From positions 434,001 through 498,000 of the forward strand of contig CM037835.1 of assembly GCA_021234535.1 (NCBI GenBank): a DNA stretch of 64,000 nt, in the 5' to 3' direction. Shown here one piece after another: positions 54,301 to 60,000 of this stretch. Each line of letters opens with the position of its first letter. Positions within the stretch are counted from its first letter, which is position 1. The position numbers were made by a program, and so were the translations under genes. Origin of the DNA: Stichopus chloronotus (taxonomy: Eukaryota > Echinodermata > Holothuroidea > Aspidochirotida > Stichopodidae). The notes under the pieces are model-generated. The model searched no databases. It was not told the origin of the DNA and was given only the letters and a program-made list of their open reading frames with translations.

Positions 54301-55501
54301 ACTATTGGGCGAAGTGCATAAAACAATAAATATAGACTTTTTCTGTAAATATAGTCTCATATATCAGTGCAATGAAAATGTAAGTTTCTGTGAGTGAAAT
54401 GTGTGTATGTCACATACATGCGGGAAGGGTCTGTGTCATTTTGTGGCTTGTGCAATGTGGTACTGGGCGGGTGTCTAAACAATAAATATGAATTTTGACT
54501 ACTTAAAAATATCAGTGCTTGTAGAGAAATGATGAGTATTTGCGGGGGATGGGCTAGTTGCAGGATCGGAGGCGGGGCTTTTCCACAGTACATCCAATCA
54601 GCGCACTGTGAACACGCATACCCCAGTCATTCACTACACAACAGCTGTTTTAGACGGCACAAAACTGGGCAGTTTGACAGAAATAAATTATCTGGGTGTG
54701 CTTTGACTCATGACTTAACATGAACTTTGCGGTAAATCTTGAAACATGGTTTCCATGAATATAGACATTACGATGTTTAGTTATAGCTGTAATATTCTTT
54801 ATCTGTACTCTATATTATCGATATTTTTCTGTATTATAGTATTTTCTATATATCGATATAGCTCCAACTCCAAGGTGGATATCAATATTCCTAAAAACAG
54901 AATATACATATTACCGATAATATCGATATACTGCTACTGTTTATGCATCATGAGAACAATTTTTTCCAGTCAGGCACTGCAAGTAATATCCTTTATATAT
55001 GCTAAAGAGTGAATATAGCCTATTCGTGCATTAGGACTTTTGAACGAAAATTGGTAAATGAACCCGAAGAACTACCACACCTCAGAGTCAGAACCTGTAT
55101 ACCTACTCAGTCTACTGTATTCTAGGGACCTAGGCCGAGTTAGTGAAAGTGTAACATAACATTCATTACGTCGACGTCCACTACTAGCGCTAGGCCTACA
55201 CTAAAATTACACAACCAATACGCCACATTGATTGCTTAGGAGAGCCATAACAGGCCTTGCCTTGTCTCAGTACCGCAGATTCAGTAGGTTAAGTAAGTCT
55301 AATTGTCAGTAAGAGGTGATTGTAAGTTACGAAGTTAACGCCTCGACATGGACTGACGTCGGATAGCCAGGCTACAGGAGGCTAACCAAGTCAGTGACTG
55401 TTGGTGTTGCTAGCGTTGGTTATATTACAAAACTAAAATAATTTACCTATTGCTTGGACGACAATCGTTGAGAAAGTAAACATCAAGAGTGTCCGAAACA
55501 T
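3228..55501 (-). CDS. ADAM10: ADAM10-like disintegrin metalloprotease, eleven exons, 3' part off the window
   Basis: In animals ADAM10 is a type I membrane zinc protease that sheds ectodomains, including those of Notch and its ligands. The model joins 55501-55447, 53129-52994, 47362-47235, 31982-31622, 24756-24630, 19026-18843, 12784-12651, 10623-10452, 10306-10174, 8382-8284 and 3312-3228. These total 1614 nt, or 538 codons, with every phase matching and no stop. The order is signal peptide (1 to about 18), prodomain, furin-type RYKR (204-207), metalloprotease domain with HELGHSFGSRHD (366-377) and Met-turn LMF, then disintegrin and the start of the cysteine-rich region. Residue patterns follow vertebrate ADAM10 closely, for example IGVEKFL, DYCL, GVLGLAW and the RNIT glycosylation site. 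Human ADAM10 is about 748 residues, so roughly 200 C-terminal residues are missing to the left. The gene spans over 52 kb because the introns are full of transposons. ADAM17 is the nearest alternative, but the fit to ADAM10 is better throughout. Confidence 0.93.
3400..3870 (+). mobile_element. Possible retroelement 3' end with A-tail
   Basis: A C-run (about 3578-3594) is followed by an AT-rich stretch ending in overlapping AATAAA signals and an A-rich tail near 3840-3867. This looks like the 3' end of a LINE-type insertion. No coding homology was recognised. Confidence 0.35.
4370..6220 (-). pseudogene. DIRS-type retroelement remnant with tyrosine recombinase
   Basis: Read on the minus strand, several broken frames keep the order expected of a DIRS element. 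A region ending LSISKPNPNEGSL lies at 5718-6176. A segment PWFLDLVALLVDHP (about 5389-5595) fits the linker found in DIRS polyproteins. At 4471-4749 the frame reads LCPLRDLKWYL and DTISRWLKELI, followed in another frame by RAHDIRGMATS (4500-4517). RAHDIR is the HxxR box of tyrosine recombinases. A downstream GWKTPSNFTCY offers a candidate nucleophile tyrosine. Stops and frameshifts break the copy throughout, so it is inactive. DIRS elements use a tyrosine recombinase instead of an integrase. A (GCT)n run sits at 4865-4884. Confidence 0.72.
7796..8075. repeat. Degenerate minisatellite, about 35-40 bp unit
   Basis: Repeated variants of CAATGTAACTACTGTACA and CAGTCCATATA occur six or more times. 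The array lies inside the U12 intron, close to its donor. Confidence 0.7.
8284..8382 (-). CDS. ADAM10: ADAM10-like exon 10: disintegrin domain, ends at a U12 donor
   Basis: The acceptor TTCATTAG starts the exon, which encodes PQQGVCCSSDCQFE, TICAQETEC and HFNASC. This aligns with SQGPCCTAQCAFK and KCRDDSDCAREGIC. The 3' boundary is set by an exact U12-type donor ATATCCTTT (8283 down to 8275) directly after TGT GA. A conventional GT four bases upstream (TCTT/GTGAAT) would create a stop codon at the join. HFNAS holds a possible N-glycosylation site. Confidence 0.9.
8383..10173. other. Intron 9, no feature recognised
   Basis: AT-rich intronic sequence. No transposon ends, coding homology or RNA gene was recognised in it. 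Confidence 0.6.
10174..10306 (-). CDS. ADAM10: ADAM10-like exon 9: disintegrin domain
   Basis: It follows a short 145-nt intron, with acceptor ATTTTAG and donor GTAGTA. The exon encodes ESGEVTLCGN, EECDCGQDDEC and DLCCTN, then VCTLTQTASC. This matches ESGQPICGNG, EECDCGYSDQC and DECC of the vertebrate disintegrin domain. The exon leaves in phase 2. Confidence 0.92.
10452..10623 (-). CDS. ADAM10: ADAM10-like exon 8: third zinc ligand and Met-turn
   Basis: Acceptor TTTGTAG, donor GTAAGA. It begins HDPDGDRVCTPGGSEGNF, supplying His376 and Asp377 of the HExxGHxxGxxHD motif. It continues LMFAHASSGDLPNNNEFSEC (Met-turn) and ERNITRVLA. The vertebrate counterpart is [21 protein letters not shown] and IRNISQVLE. 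NIT is a conserved glycosylation site. The insert between HD and the Met-turn is shorter than in vertebrates. Confidence 0.95.
11685..11995 (+). repeat. Dispersed repeat family A, copy 1 (intron 7)
   Basis: Contains the signature AAAATCATTGG..ATTGCTTC, then ACAAAATGTT..CATGTAAACCAAAC variants and AAGTTAAAATGTACA. Related copies are at about 21825, 23640, 34620 and 48180 (plus strand) and 51715-52065 (minus strand). Confidence 0.6.
12651..12784 (-). CDS. ADAM10: ADAM10-like exon 7: zinc-binding helix
   Basis: Acceptor TTGTGTAG, donor GTTAGT, 134 nt. It encodes GGVCSSD, FNAGIVTANNYG, VPPLVSQLTFAHELGHSFGSR. The active-site helix contributes His366, Glu367 and His370. The exon stops in phase 0 just before the third zinc ligand, which starts exon 8. 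The vertebrate form reads AHEVGHNFGSPHD. Confidence 0.95.
13155..13218 (+). repeat. Left part of a 28-bp minisatellite
   Basis: About two degenerate units (CAAAACCACATAAAACACTG, GTGATGTG) of the array that resumes at 14236. A 1 kb insertion separates the two parts. Confidence 0.6.
13219..14235 (+). mobile_element. 1.0 kb insertion, solo-LTR-like, within a minisatellite
   Basis: The insertion interrupts the 28-bp minisatellite and is flanked by GTATG at 13214-13218 and 14236-14240, consistent with a 5-bp target duplication. An AATAAA lies near 14172 and the element ends CTCGTGACA. If the start is moved 2 bp to TGAGTAAC, the ends become TG...CA, but the duplication falls to 3 bp. Length, polyadenylation signal and ends suggest a solo LTR. 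No coding sequence was recognised. Confidence 0.5.
14236..14566 (+). repeat. 28-bp minisatellite array
   Basis: About eleven copies of a unit made of AACCATATCAACATTGG and TGGTGTGTCAA, with variants CACTGG and TAACAACCATTATC. It gives a spurious repetitive open frame. From 14600 to 16300 I see nothing beyond AT-rich intron. Confidence 0.85.
16329..17600 (+). repeat. Dispersed repeat family B, copy 1 (intron 6)
   Basis: It starts near ACAAGAGCCCAAGGGCA and runs through CATGACAAGCATGCACCC and CACAACCCAAAGGCACTATG. It ends with two units of the half-site repeat (GACCTTTGACCTCCACCA) and a CA-rich tail. Near-collinear copies are at 36003-37345 and 39746-40420. Confidence 0.75.
18014..18119. mobile_element. 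Palindromic mariner-like MITE
   Basis: CTACAATCTTGGACAAAAT at 18015 is mirrored by ATTTTGTCTAAGATTGTAG ending at 18117. An inner GGGACAC/GTGTCCC extends the arms to about 33 bp around a loop of roughly 38 bp. TA dinucleotides lie at both edges. The ends resemble Tc1/mariner MITEs. Confidence 0.6.
18540..18760. repeat. Degenerate inverted/direct repeats of a TTGTCAAGATAC motif
   Basis: Several alternating copies of TTGACAAAATTTTG and TTGTCAAGATACTGA occur. It is a low-complexity interspersed repeat with no coding content. Confidence 0.4.
18843..19026 (-). CDS. ADAM10: ADAM10-like exon 6: protease domain
   Basis: Acceptor TATCAACAG, donor GTGAGT, 184 nt. It encodes LYDENDVGTGYIFDSDFIG, then VEKFLDLTSD, DYCLVFTFTNRDF and GVLGLAWIATPT. 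These match IGVEKFLELNSE, DDYCLAYVFTDRDF and GVLGLAWVGAPS of vertebrate ADAM10. It is one of the best conserved exons in the window. Confidence 0.95.
20733..22950. mobile_element. 2.2 kb hAT-like element with 8-bp target duplication
   Basis: The ends TAAGGTCC (20733-20740) and GGACCTTA (22943-22950) are inverted repeats. They are flanked by the perfect 8-bp duplication CTACATAG (20725-20732 and 22951-22958). Both subterminal regions are rich in ATCGATAT. An 8-bp duplication is typical of hAT elements. Inside are a 36-bp tandem duplication (about 21028-21099) and a copy of repeat family A (21825-22070). No intact transposase was recognised, so it is probably non-autonomous. Confidence 0.75.
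23640..23870 (+). repeat. Dispersed repeat family A, copy 3 (intron 5)
   Basis: Shares AAAAATCATTGATATTG, CAAAATGTTGCATATTT and ATGTAAACCAAA with the other copies. Flanking intronic sequence from 19027 to 20724 and from 23870 to 24629 shows nothing else recognisable. Confidence 0.6.
24630..24756 (-). CDS. ADAM10: ADAM10-like exon 5: N-terminal part of protease domain
   Basis: The exon encodes RFPDKNEIFRQMGEHV and FDGIEFAIQKIT, aligning with YYGTREAVIAQISSHV and ISFMVKRIRI. Two AGs lie 7 nt apart at the acceptor (CAAAG and TTTCCAG). Only the upstream one (exon starting at 24756) keeps the phase and gives a gap-free alignment. The donor is GTAAGT and the exon ends in phase 0. Confidence 0.85.
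24793..24842. repeat. (GAT)n/(ATG)n microsatellite
   Basis: Imperfect TGATGATGATG run within intron 4, 37 bp upstream of exon 5 in gene orientation. Confidence 0.9.
26498..27120 (-). repeat. Half-site tandem repeats with Helentron-like end, minus orientation
   Basis: The hairpin-like GCCATAGGCAGGCAAGGAATC at about 26510-26521 is the reverse of the element 3' end. It is followed by a GT tract and degenerate units with AGGTCA half-sites (for example GGTCACTTGAGGTCACC). Confidence 0.6.
27230..27790 (+). repeat. Half-site tandem repeats, plus orientation
   Basis: About four units of 140-150 bp with TGACCTCAA.TGACCTTTGAC cores and TTCTTGAGATA.CG.GTTTACA spacers. They are head-on to the minus-oriented array at 26498-27120. 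Confidence 0.7.
27936..28898. mobile_element. 0.96 kb inverted-repeat element packed with GTTGCA/TGCAAC motifs
   Basis: ATGCCTCGG (27936-27944) is mirrored exactly by CCGAGGCAT (28890-28898). The interior is richer in GC and CpG than its surroundings and holds dozens of TGCAAC, TGCAGT and GTTGCA words on both strands. If AT is a 2-bp target duplication, the ends are GCCTCGG. No transposase frame was recognised, and the several overlapping open frames are by-products of the motif composition. Confidence 0.6.
29934..29958. mobile_element. Single mariner-like terminus
   Basis: ATTTTGTCCAAGATTGTAG matches the arms of the MITE at 18014-18119. No partner end was found nearby, so this is a broken or larger element. 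Confidence 0.4.
31622..31982 (-). CDS. ADAM10: ADAM10-like exon 4: prodomain, cysteine switch and furin site
   Basis: This is the largest exon seen (361 nt), between acceptor TTTTGTAG and donor GTAATA. It encodes the prodomain core (SFVHGSIVDGHFQG, FSVEPAGRYF, FHSVIY) and GGCG, which aligns with the GGCAD cysteine of vertebrate ADAM10 and is the candidate cysteine switch. A charged, variable linker leads to RYKR at residues 204-207, the likely furin cleavage site. The mature enzyme would begin QANRQTC, and the exon ends TDHVYFK. The segment between GGCG and RYKR is longer in acidic and Asn/Lys residues than in the vertebrate form. Confidence 0.93.
32470..33980 (-). pseudogene. LINE (CR1/L2/jockey-type) reverse transcriptase, 5'-truncated and broken
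   Basis: On the minus strand, the frame at 33078-33794 encodes reverse transcriptase blocks in order: VYLDFSKAFDQVPH, SGVPQGSVLGPILFILYIND, then FADDTKVF as the catalytic YxDD-type box, and KDLGVIIDNSL. The C-terminal part continues in another frame at 32738-33109 (CEKAVSSANKVLGIINRT, SLVGPHLEYC), so a frameshift lies near 33100. Homology continues upstream to about 33960 (IPIDWKLANVTPLY), with an in-frame stop near 33810. The element lacks its 5' half and endonuclease. It lies in intron 3 in the same orientation as the host gene. Short GTAACTTTAT-like repeats at about 32340-32410 may be its tail. Confidence 0.9.
34620..34990 (+). repeat. Dispersed repeat family A, copy 4
   Basis: Shares AAAATCATTGATGTTACTTC, AAGTAATGATATCCTA..GTAGTGGGTGT and CAACTTTTTGTAAGTTGCAG with the copy at 48180. 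Confidence 0.65.
35412..35643. mobile_element. Possible small MITE around an AT microsatellite
   Basis: Imperfect ends CAGGCCCGTAGGC and GGATACGGACCTA enclose two GGGGGTTCG-type subterminal blocks and a (TA)n run at 35504-35548. A similar GGGGGTTC..AACC block lies at about 48050-48110. Confidence 0.35.
36003..37345 (+). repeat. Dispersed repeat family B, copy 2
   Basis: Collinear with 16329-17600: CAAGAGCCCAAGGGCACTG, CATGACAAACATGCACCC, and then three half-site units at about 36900-37300. Confidence 0.75.
37560..38470 (+). repeat. Half-site tandem array ending in a degenerate terminal hairpin
   Basis: Units of about 130-145 bp with TGACCTTTGACC cores at about 38010 and 38128. The array ends in a CA-rich stretch and CCATTTCATAGATGTCTTGCC..AGCAAGAAATAAAAAA, a diverged form of the terminus at 1855. 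Confidence 0.65.
39746..40420 (+). repeat. Dispersed repeat family B, copy 3 (shorter)
   Basis: Begins at AGAGCCCAAGGGCACTGTGG and parallels the other two copies through CAGCATGCCCTG. It then diverges before the half-site units. Confidence 0.65.
41500..42500 (+). repeat. Half-site tandem array in intron 3
   Basis: About seven units of 130-150 bp with TGACCTTTGACCTCCACC cores at about 41838, 41979, 42258 and 42396. Their spacers read CTTCTTGAGATATCGTGTTT. Confidence 0.8.
42520..42930 (+). pseudogene. LINE ORF2 C-terminal tail and 3' UTR
   Basis: The frame from 42520 to about 42666 ends NNPTLNSFKIHLKNYLLSCYY-stop. This is the usual C-terminus of many animal non-LTR retrotransposons (FK..LK.YLL). 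AT-rich sequence with AATAAA near 42912 follows. Clade not determined. Confidence 0.5.
43690..44110 (+). pseudogene. Second LINE C-terminal tail, degenerate
   Basis: GGGGCTAAAAACAATGGAAC encodes GAKTMEQ, a decayed form of the GAK.WN.LP motif near the end of LINE ORF2. A broken frame and a T-rich tail follow. Weak evidence. Confidence 0.35.
44179..46618 (+). mobile_element. Second Helentron-like element, split by a hAT insertion
   Basis: Starts AACCAGAAAGCCAAAAGGC like the element at 629. It holds about six half-site units and a CA tract interrupted at 45196, and ends ATTCCCTCTGC..CAAGGAATCAAAAAG at 46618. Without the insertion it would be about 1.1 kb, so its length and layout match the first copy. 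Confidence 0.65.
45197..46541. mobile_element. hAT-family DNA transposon, 1345 bp, non-autonomous
   Basis: The 19-bp inverted repeat CAGGGTTGGAAAACCTTGC starts at 45197 and is mirrored at 46523-46541. A perfect 8-bp target duplication GCACGCGC flanks it (45189-45196 and 46542-46549). CAGGG ends and 8-bp duplications are hAT hallmarks. Subterminal GAAATTCCCGCG-type motifs occur at both ends. A minus-strand frame of 84 residues (45609-45863) has a few cysteines (CHSCNRW) but no recognised transposase. Confidence 0.88.
47235..47362 (-). CDS. ADAM10: ADAM10-like exon 3: prodomain
   Basis: The acceptor CTTACCAG precedes the exon and the donor GTATGT follows it. It encodes SNFQLQLKPDSSLLSNNF, continues through a divergent stretch and ends HFYKGHIAG. 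The vertebrate counterpart reads HFNLRMKRDTSLFSDEF and IYTGHIYG. The open frame continues upstream past the acceptor, but that extension is intron. Confidence 0.9.
47740..47925 (+). repeat. Half-site repeat, about one and a half units
   Basis: TTTGACCTTCACCCAAAACA and CCAAATGACCTTTCACCTCC with the usual TTCTTGAGATATC spacer. Just left of it, in intron 2, lies the end of exon 3. Confidence 0.65.
47939..48951. mobile_element. Possible hAT-like relative carrying repeat family A
   Basis: Ends GGCTGGAAAAAAGTG and TTATTCCAGCC are imperfect inverted repeats. The right subterminal TTTCCCACGAGACGC resembles the TTCCCGCGAGCGTCG of the hAT at 45197. A family A copy occupies 48180-48560. No clear target duplication was seen. 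Confidence 0.4.
51715..52065 (-). repeat. Dispersed repeat family A, minus orientation (intron 2)
   Basis: The reverse complement carries ATTGATATCGCTTC, CATGTAGAGTAAAC and AAGTAATGATATCCCA as in the other copies. It is followed at 52120-52233 by repeated CCGATCCGATGT words and a possible hAT-like end (TAGGGCTTAACCGATAAT in reverse). The same words recur at 50180-50240 and 60530-60590. Confidence 0.5.
52994..53129 (-). CDS. ADAM10: ADAM10-like exon 2: N-terminal prodomain
   Basis: The acceptor TTTTACAG and donor GTATTG flank a 136-nt exon. It encodes GRLSKFIHDFDVLTYDTSHV, then HEQHKRAIR and ELSFHAHG. This matches the start of the vertebrate ADAM10 prodomain (LSKYI, HQKHQRAKR, LDFHAHG). The exon enters in phase 1 and leaves in phase 2. 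It is not visible as a long open frame, only through homology and splice signals. Confidence 0.9.
53870..54520. repeat. Tandem array of about 165-bp units (intron 1)
   Basis: Four units marked by AAACAATAAATA..GACT, TCAGTGCAATGAAAAT, TGAGTG.AATGTGTG and CATGCGGGAAGGGT, beginning near 53870, 53990, 54159 and 54318. Clusters of ATCGATA follow at 54815-54925. Confidence 0.7.
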
Positions 55502-55950
55502 TTCGATTATTCTTTGGGTAGTTCGCGAAGGGCTAAGATAAATATGGTCAGTCTTTTGAACTTAATCTTTACTTTAGCGTACCAGTTTCACCGACACTAC
55601 GTAACTAGTGCTCGTACGTGAAGTTAATGCAGTAATTATATGCTTCGTACTTCGCGATCGACCGTTCGATGTAAGTACAAGTGCAGTAGTAGTCGATTAC
55701 TAATACAATGATTACCTCCAGCAGTGAATAGAATTTGTAGTAGCACTAACACTGCGACGAAGAACTTGACGGATCATGAACACTGCGCAGACGCATGGTG
55801 TATCCGTCCAGCTAAGGTAACCCACTAGACAGTGCATTTGGAAAGATTCGACTTTTTTGTTCACTGCTGTTCGTGCACGAGAGCCATTTTGAAAAGACCA
55901 TGGTAATCATACAGGCAGTTTTCTGCCGACGTAGTCTTAGCTTGACAAGC
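55050..55950 (-). promoter_or_regulatory. CpG-enriched region around the 5' end of the ADAM10-like gene
   Basis: CG dinucleotides (TTCGCGAAG, TTCGCGATCGACCG, GACGAAG, CACTGCGCAGACGC) are denser here than elsewhere in this AT-rich window. They surround the start codon at 55501. A promoter and 5' untranslated region are expected here. No TATA box or start site can be fixed from sequence alone. Confidence 0.4.
55447..55501 (-). CDS. ADAM10: ADAM10-like exon 1: start codon and signal peptide
   Basis: ATG at 55501-55499 begins MFRTLLMFTFSTIVVQAI, a hydrophobic signal peptide of about 18 residues. The exon ends in phase 1 at the donor GTAAAT (55446 downward). The -3 base is G, a fair Kozak context. 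Reading upstream in frame meets a TAA near 55564 with no earlier ATG, which supports this start. Joined to exon 2, the codon becomes GGA (Gly). Confidence 0.85.
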
Positions 55951-56376
55951 TTCAAGTGTATTAAATAGTATGCATCTCATGCAGCGGCTTTTCACACCCC
56001 AACGAGGTAACCTTGCATATGGAGCTCAGTATGTTTGCATTTTTTTAAGAACTGCACCCTCAAGTTGTTACCCTATACAAGTTACAGATTCTTCGCAAGA
56101 TGGTGGTATCTTTTCCCACCATCATTATCTTTGTTGAAAGTGACAACCACACCTGATTGATTATCATAACAACTGCTGACCAGTCTGACACTAGCCCAGG
56201 ATTCCAGCACAGGATTCGCAAGGACAAGATTCACACGCACAGTATTCGTTCAGTACAGGCTTCGCTAACACTGATAGCCTGAGTTGTGGGAATGGTACTC
56301 TCCTCTACACCCAAAATGCAACAAGACAAAGGTACTCCACCAAATGAATGATCCTTAGTGTAGGGTGTTCAAGGCA

Positions 56377-57000
56377 AAAGATGAGACAGTTACTCATATA
56401 CTAACCGCCTTATAGAGCTATCTTACCCTGGCAAGAGTAACTCCTTAAGACCAGGCACGACAACGTAGCAGACGCAACGCACTACAAAGTATGTCAGCAC
56501 TTCGGAATCCCAACAACAACGAACACATTGCTACACAAACCCAACCCCTCAGAAGAGACCAACAAGGCTAATTAGGTCCTTTGGGACTTCGAAATCAAGA
56601 TTGACAGAGAAATAACGGTTCGTATGGATCGGACCTGCATGGTAATCATAGACAAAGAAACAACGGAAGGACTGATAATAACTGTGGCAAAACCCCCACG
56701 GTCTCAAACATAGGAAGGAAAATGCAAAGATAGACATGAAGTCCCAAGACTTGAAACTAGAAATACGTGCAGAGAGTGTGGAACTTAGCAAGGGGAGGCT
56801 AATCCCCGTAGTAATCGGTGCACTCGGAGCAAACACCAACAACCATAGGGAGACACCTACAACACATCCCTGGTAAGTACCAAGTGCAACTCTCACAAAG
56901 ACCGCACTTCTGGGCACTGCCCACATCCGCAGACGAATACTCAATCTACCAGGTAGGACTTCGAGATCAGTCAAACGCATGCCAACATAGAAGTTGAGAA
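56377..57000 (+). pseudogene. LINE ORF2 C-terminal remnant
   Basis: Plus-strand fragments follow the C-terminal region of a group of animal non-LTR retrotransposons: KDETVTHILTA, KVCQHFGIPT, ETNKAN-stop-VLWDFEIKID, MDRTCMVIID. After a frameshift come IPVVIGALGANTNN and TALLGTAHIRRRIL. At least three stops and one frameshift are present. It lies about 900 bp upstream of the host gene's start, on the opposite strand. The 164-residue minus-strand frame over the same bases is its antisense shadow. Confidence 0.75.
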
Positions 57001-57049
57001 AGAACAAGAAATAATTAATAATACAGCTTTTATAATGCGCCATCTATTT

Positions 57050-60000
57050 ACGTAACATAATTAGAGGAGCAGAACAGCAGAACAATTATTAAGAACATGA
57101 AATATGGCAAAAAGCACTGGTCAGTTAATTAGTGCCAGAGTATTCATCATAAGCAATTGTGAATAAGTAAGTCTTAAAATTATTTTAAAGGTAAGTAAAG
57201 CATTACAACTACTACTATTGACTTCACAAGAGTAAAGTTTTATAATGTTAGGAACTAAGGCAAAACAACTTAAAAAAGAAAAGCAAATCTTCTTGAAAGT
57301 TTGTCTTCATACCATAAATGACTTCTATAAGTGGAAGCTATAAATGACAGACAAATCTTCATCGCCTATACAAACTTGAAAGTCACGTCTTTTTTTTTAT
57401 TATTATTATTTTCTTGTATGAGGAAATGTAACATGCTAATATTTCAGAACTGAAGAGAGAAAATATTCCTTAGTTTTGTGAAATATCTATTTTCCTCAAT
57501 GGTGAATTTTTTTTCAAAATGCAGATGAATCTTATTGAGCACTGTAACACCAACAAATCTCTCTATAAGACATGCTAAGCTACTCATTGACTTGTCAGAA
57601 AAGACAAAACTTGGAATAAATATGCAGTCACTTAAAACAGGAGTCCCTGACGATGTACATGATATTCGGTGCAAATTTAGCATCAAAATATAGAACCATA
57701 TTGCATCTAGCCTATCCATCCATTTTGCATCTAGCCTACTTTATCTAAGCAAATATTTTCCAAAGGAAAGTGGAATTCCACTAAAATCTAAAAATCTCTG
57801 AAATCTCTTTCAGTCCTACTAAAAGGGAAAATCTCCAGAACAATAGCAGATAAAATAGAAAAAATAAAATAAAGTCATTATCAAACGTAATTTACGGATA
57901 TATACCAGCGGAACATAGGGCGTCGCGAGAGGACCCGGACTCTCCCCTTTCAAAATTTGATTTTTTTTTTTCCAAGTTCTTAAAACCGTATAACCCTATC
58001 CAATAGCCACACTAGGCCTATGTACGTGATGTGTCAGCGACGCTTTGTTCTGGAATTCTCCACCATCGGTTCTCATCTCTCTTAAAAAGATGCACACATT
58101 ACTGCAGGCAAATCGTCCTTCTCATTTTCAGAAAATATCTCAAAAAACTCGAAAAATGAATTATTTCAGCAAATGTACAAGGTACGAGCCTGGTGCTAGA
58201 AATCAATCGCGGTTGTGATGTAGTACCGACATATCTAGATTGAGCATTGTTGTTGATTTTTATCTCATGGTATGAGTTGCAGTGCTGTTCTGATCTCTCA
58301 TTTGGTGATGAAACCTTAGATTCACCGAAGTGGCATAGACCTACCTTTCAAAGCATTGTTCGGAGCTACCTATTGTTTTAAGGACTAGTTGCCTTAAATG
58401 ACGTTGCTGTGTAAATGATATTGAACGGGTACCAACGAATGAAGGATAGGAATACCTTTGGGCTAATTACATGCAGTTAGCCTTCGCTCGGTTTGGTGGG
58501 TATTAAAGTATTAGCAGTAATTAAATTTTATGTCCGTCACAATAACACCACCTCTGGTTTCTTGCAAGAAAAGCATCTTACTGAATGTAGGCATTCATGG
58601 GGTTTTCGTAATCTCTGAACTAAAGAGTAACTTTTGCGTCGCAAGACCTTGCCAGGAACACGAAGAGTACAGGAAGCAGTATTTGTCGGTTCTACGTCAC
58701 ACGTTTTTGAGGCTCGAACTGAAGCCCAACTTTCAAAGCGTCATTTCACATCTCAGAAGCTTCCTCCGGTAAAATCGTTACGTTTAACTGGTAAAACATT
58801 AAGTAATCTCATATATTGTGTTAAGTTTTCTTGTTGGTGGAGAATTCCTTTAGTGTCGACCTCAAGATTACGAAAGCCTATTAGTGCCATCTGTATAAAT
58901 ATTTTTAATCTTTAATAACAGATTATTAATCTGTAATTACCCTGTAATAATAAATAAGAAATAAATCACCTTGCAGGTGAAACATTTCTCAAAAGAGGAT
59001 AGGGGGCACCTCCTCCCTTACAGTCCTCTCCAAGGCCAACCATCACTCATCGCATGTTTTTCCCCACCTGTCATAAATACTTTATTGCACTAACATTTTT
59101 CTCTCCTCAACCTGGCTATCATTTACAAAGTTATCGGTACACGAACTAGTTCTAAACTTTATTATGCAATCATCGTCGCTTGAAGCAAAGTAATAAAAAA
59201 TTAATCGCCTGAATGTAAAAATTATTGGAACTTCACTGGAACTACAATTTCTCTGGAAAAACTGATTGCAAAATATTGCATCACATTTTGATTAATGTTA
59301 CTGACCTGGTAGTTGAAAATTTCTACAAAAAAAAAAAAAAAACTGTCGTTGTAGGAGCGTAGAAGTTGTTGAATTTACTTTTCTGGAAATTACACTAACA
59401 TAAATATCCTGGATAAGATCAGACCAAATTATTACCAGTTTTCCACAAAATGTTATTATTTTTAATTCAGAAATTCCAGACATAAGATCTTAATTATTTA
59501 AATGCTGGGTGCATGCAGTTCAAGTACACCGGGGAAGTGCCATTTCCTGCCATCTGGAGTTTTGTCAAAATTTTCATGTACGCTCCGCACCAGCCAATGT
59601 TGGGGCTCCGCTTATATAGTAACCCCAATAGTTAGAAACAAATATAATTAGTTCAATTAATCTCTACCTCCACCCAATTTCTGGGCACCGGTGCGACAAT
59701 GCGGCCATCAAAAGGTATATGTCAAGAACTAAAAAAAAAAAATAGAAGAAAAATATGAAAGATGATGCGTATAGGTTATTAGGATATACCACCTTAGAAA
59801 CACTGATTTTTTTTCTTGCCAACTTTAGTAAATCGATTTTTTTTTACTTTGCATGAATTGTTTAATCGCAGACATGATATCCATATTTCAAGGCTGGGTA
59901 CATGAAGTTCAAGTTAACCTGGAAGTGATGTTTCCTACCATCTGGAGACGCTTGCCAATGGAGGAGCTCCGTTAACGTCGTTAATTAGGCACGAACATAA

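Noticed and set aside
56549..57043. 164-residue minus-strand open frame
   Set aside because: It is antisense to a clear LINE ORF2 C-terminal remnant on the plus strand.
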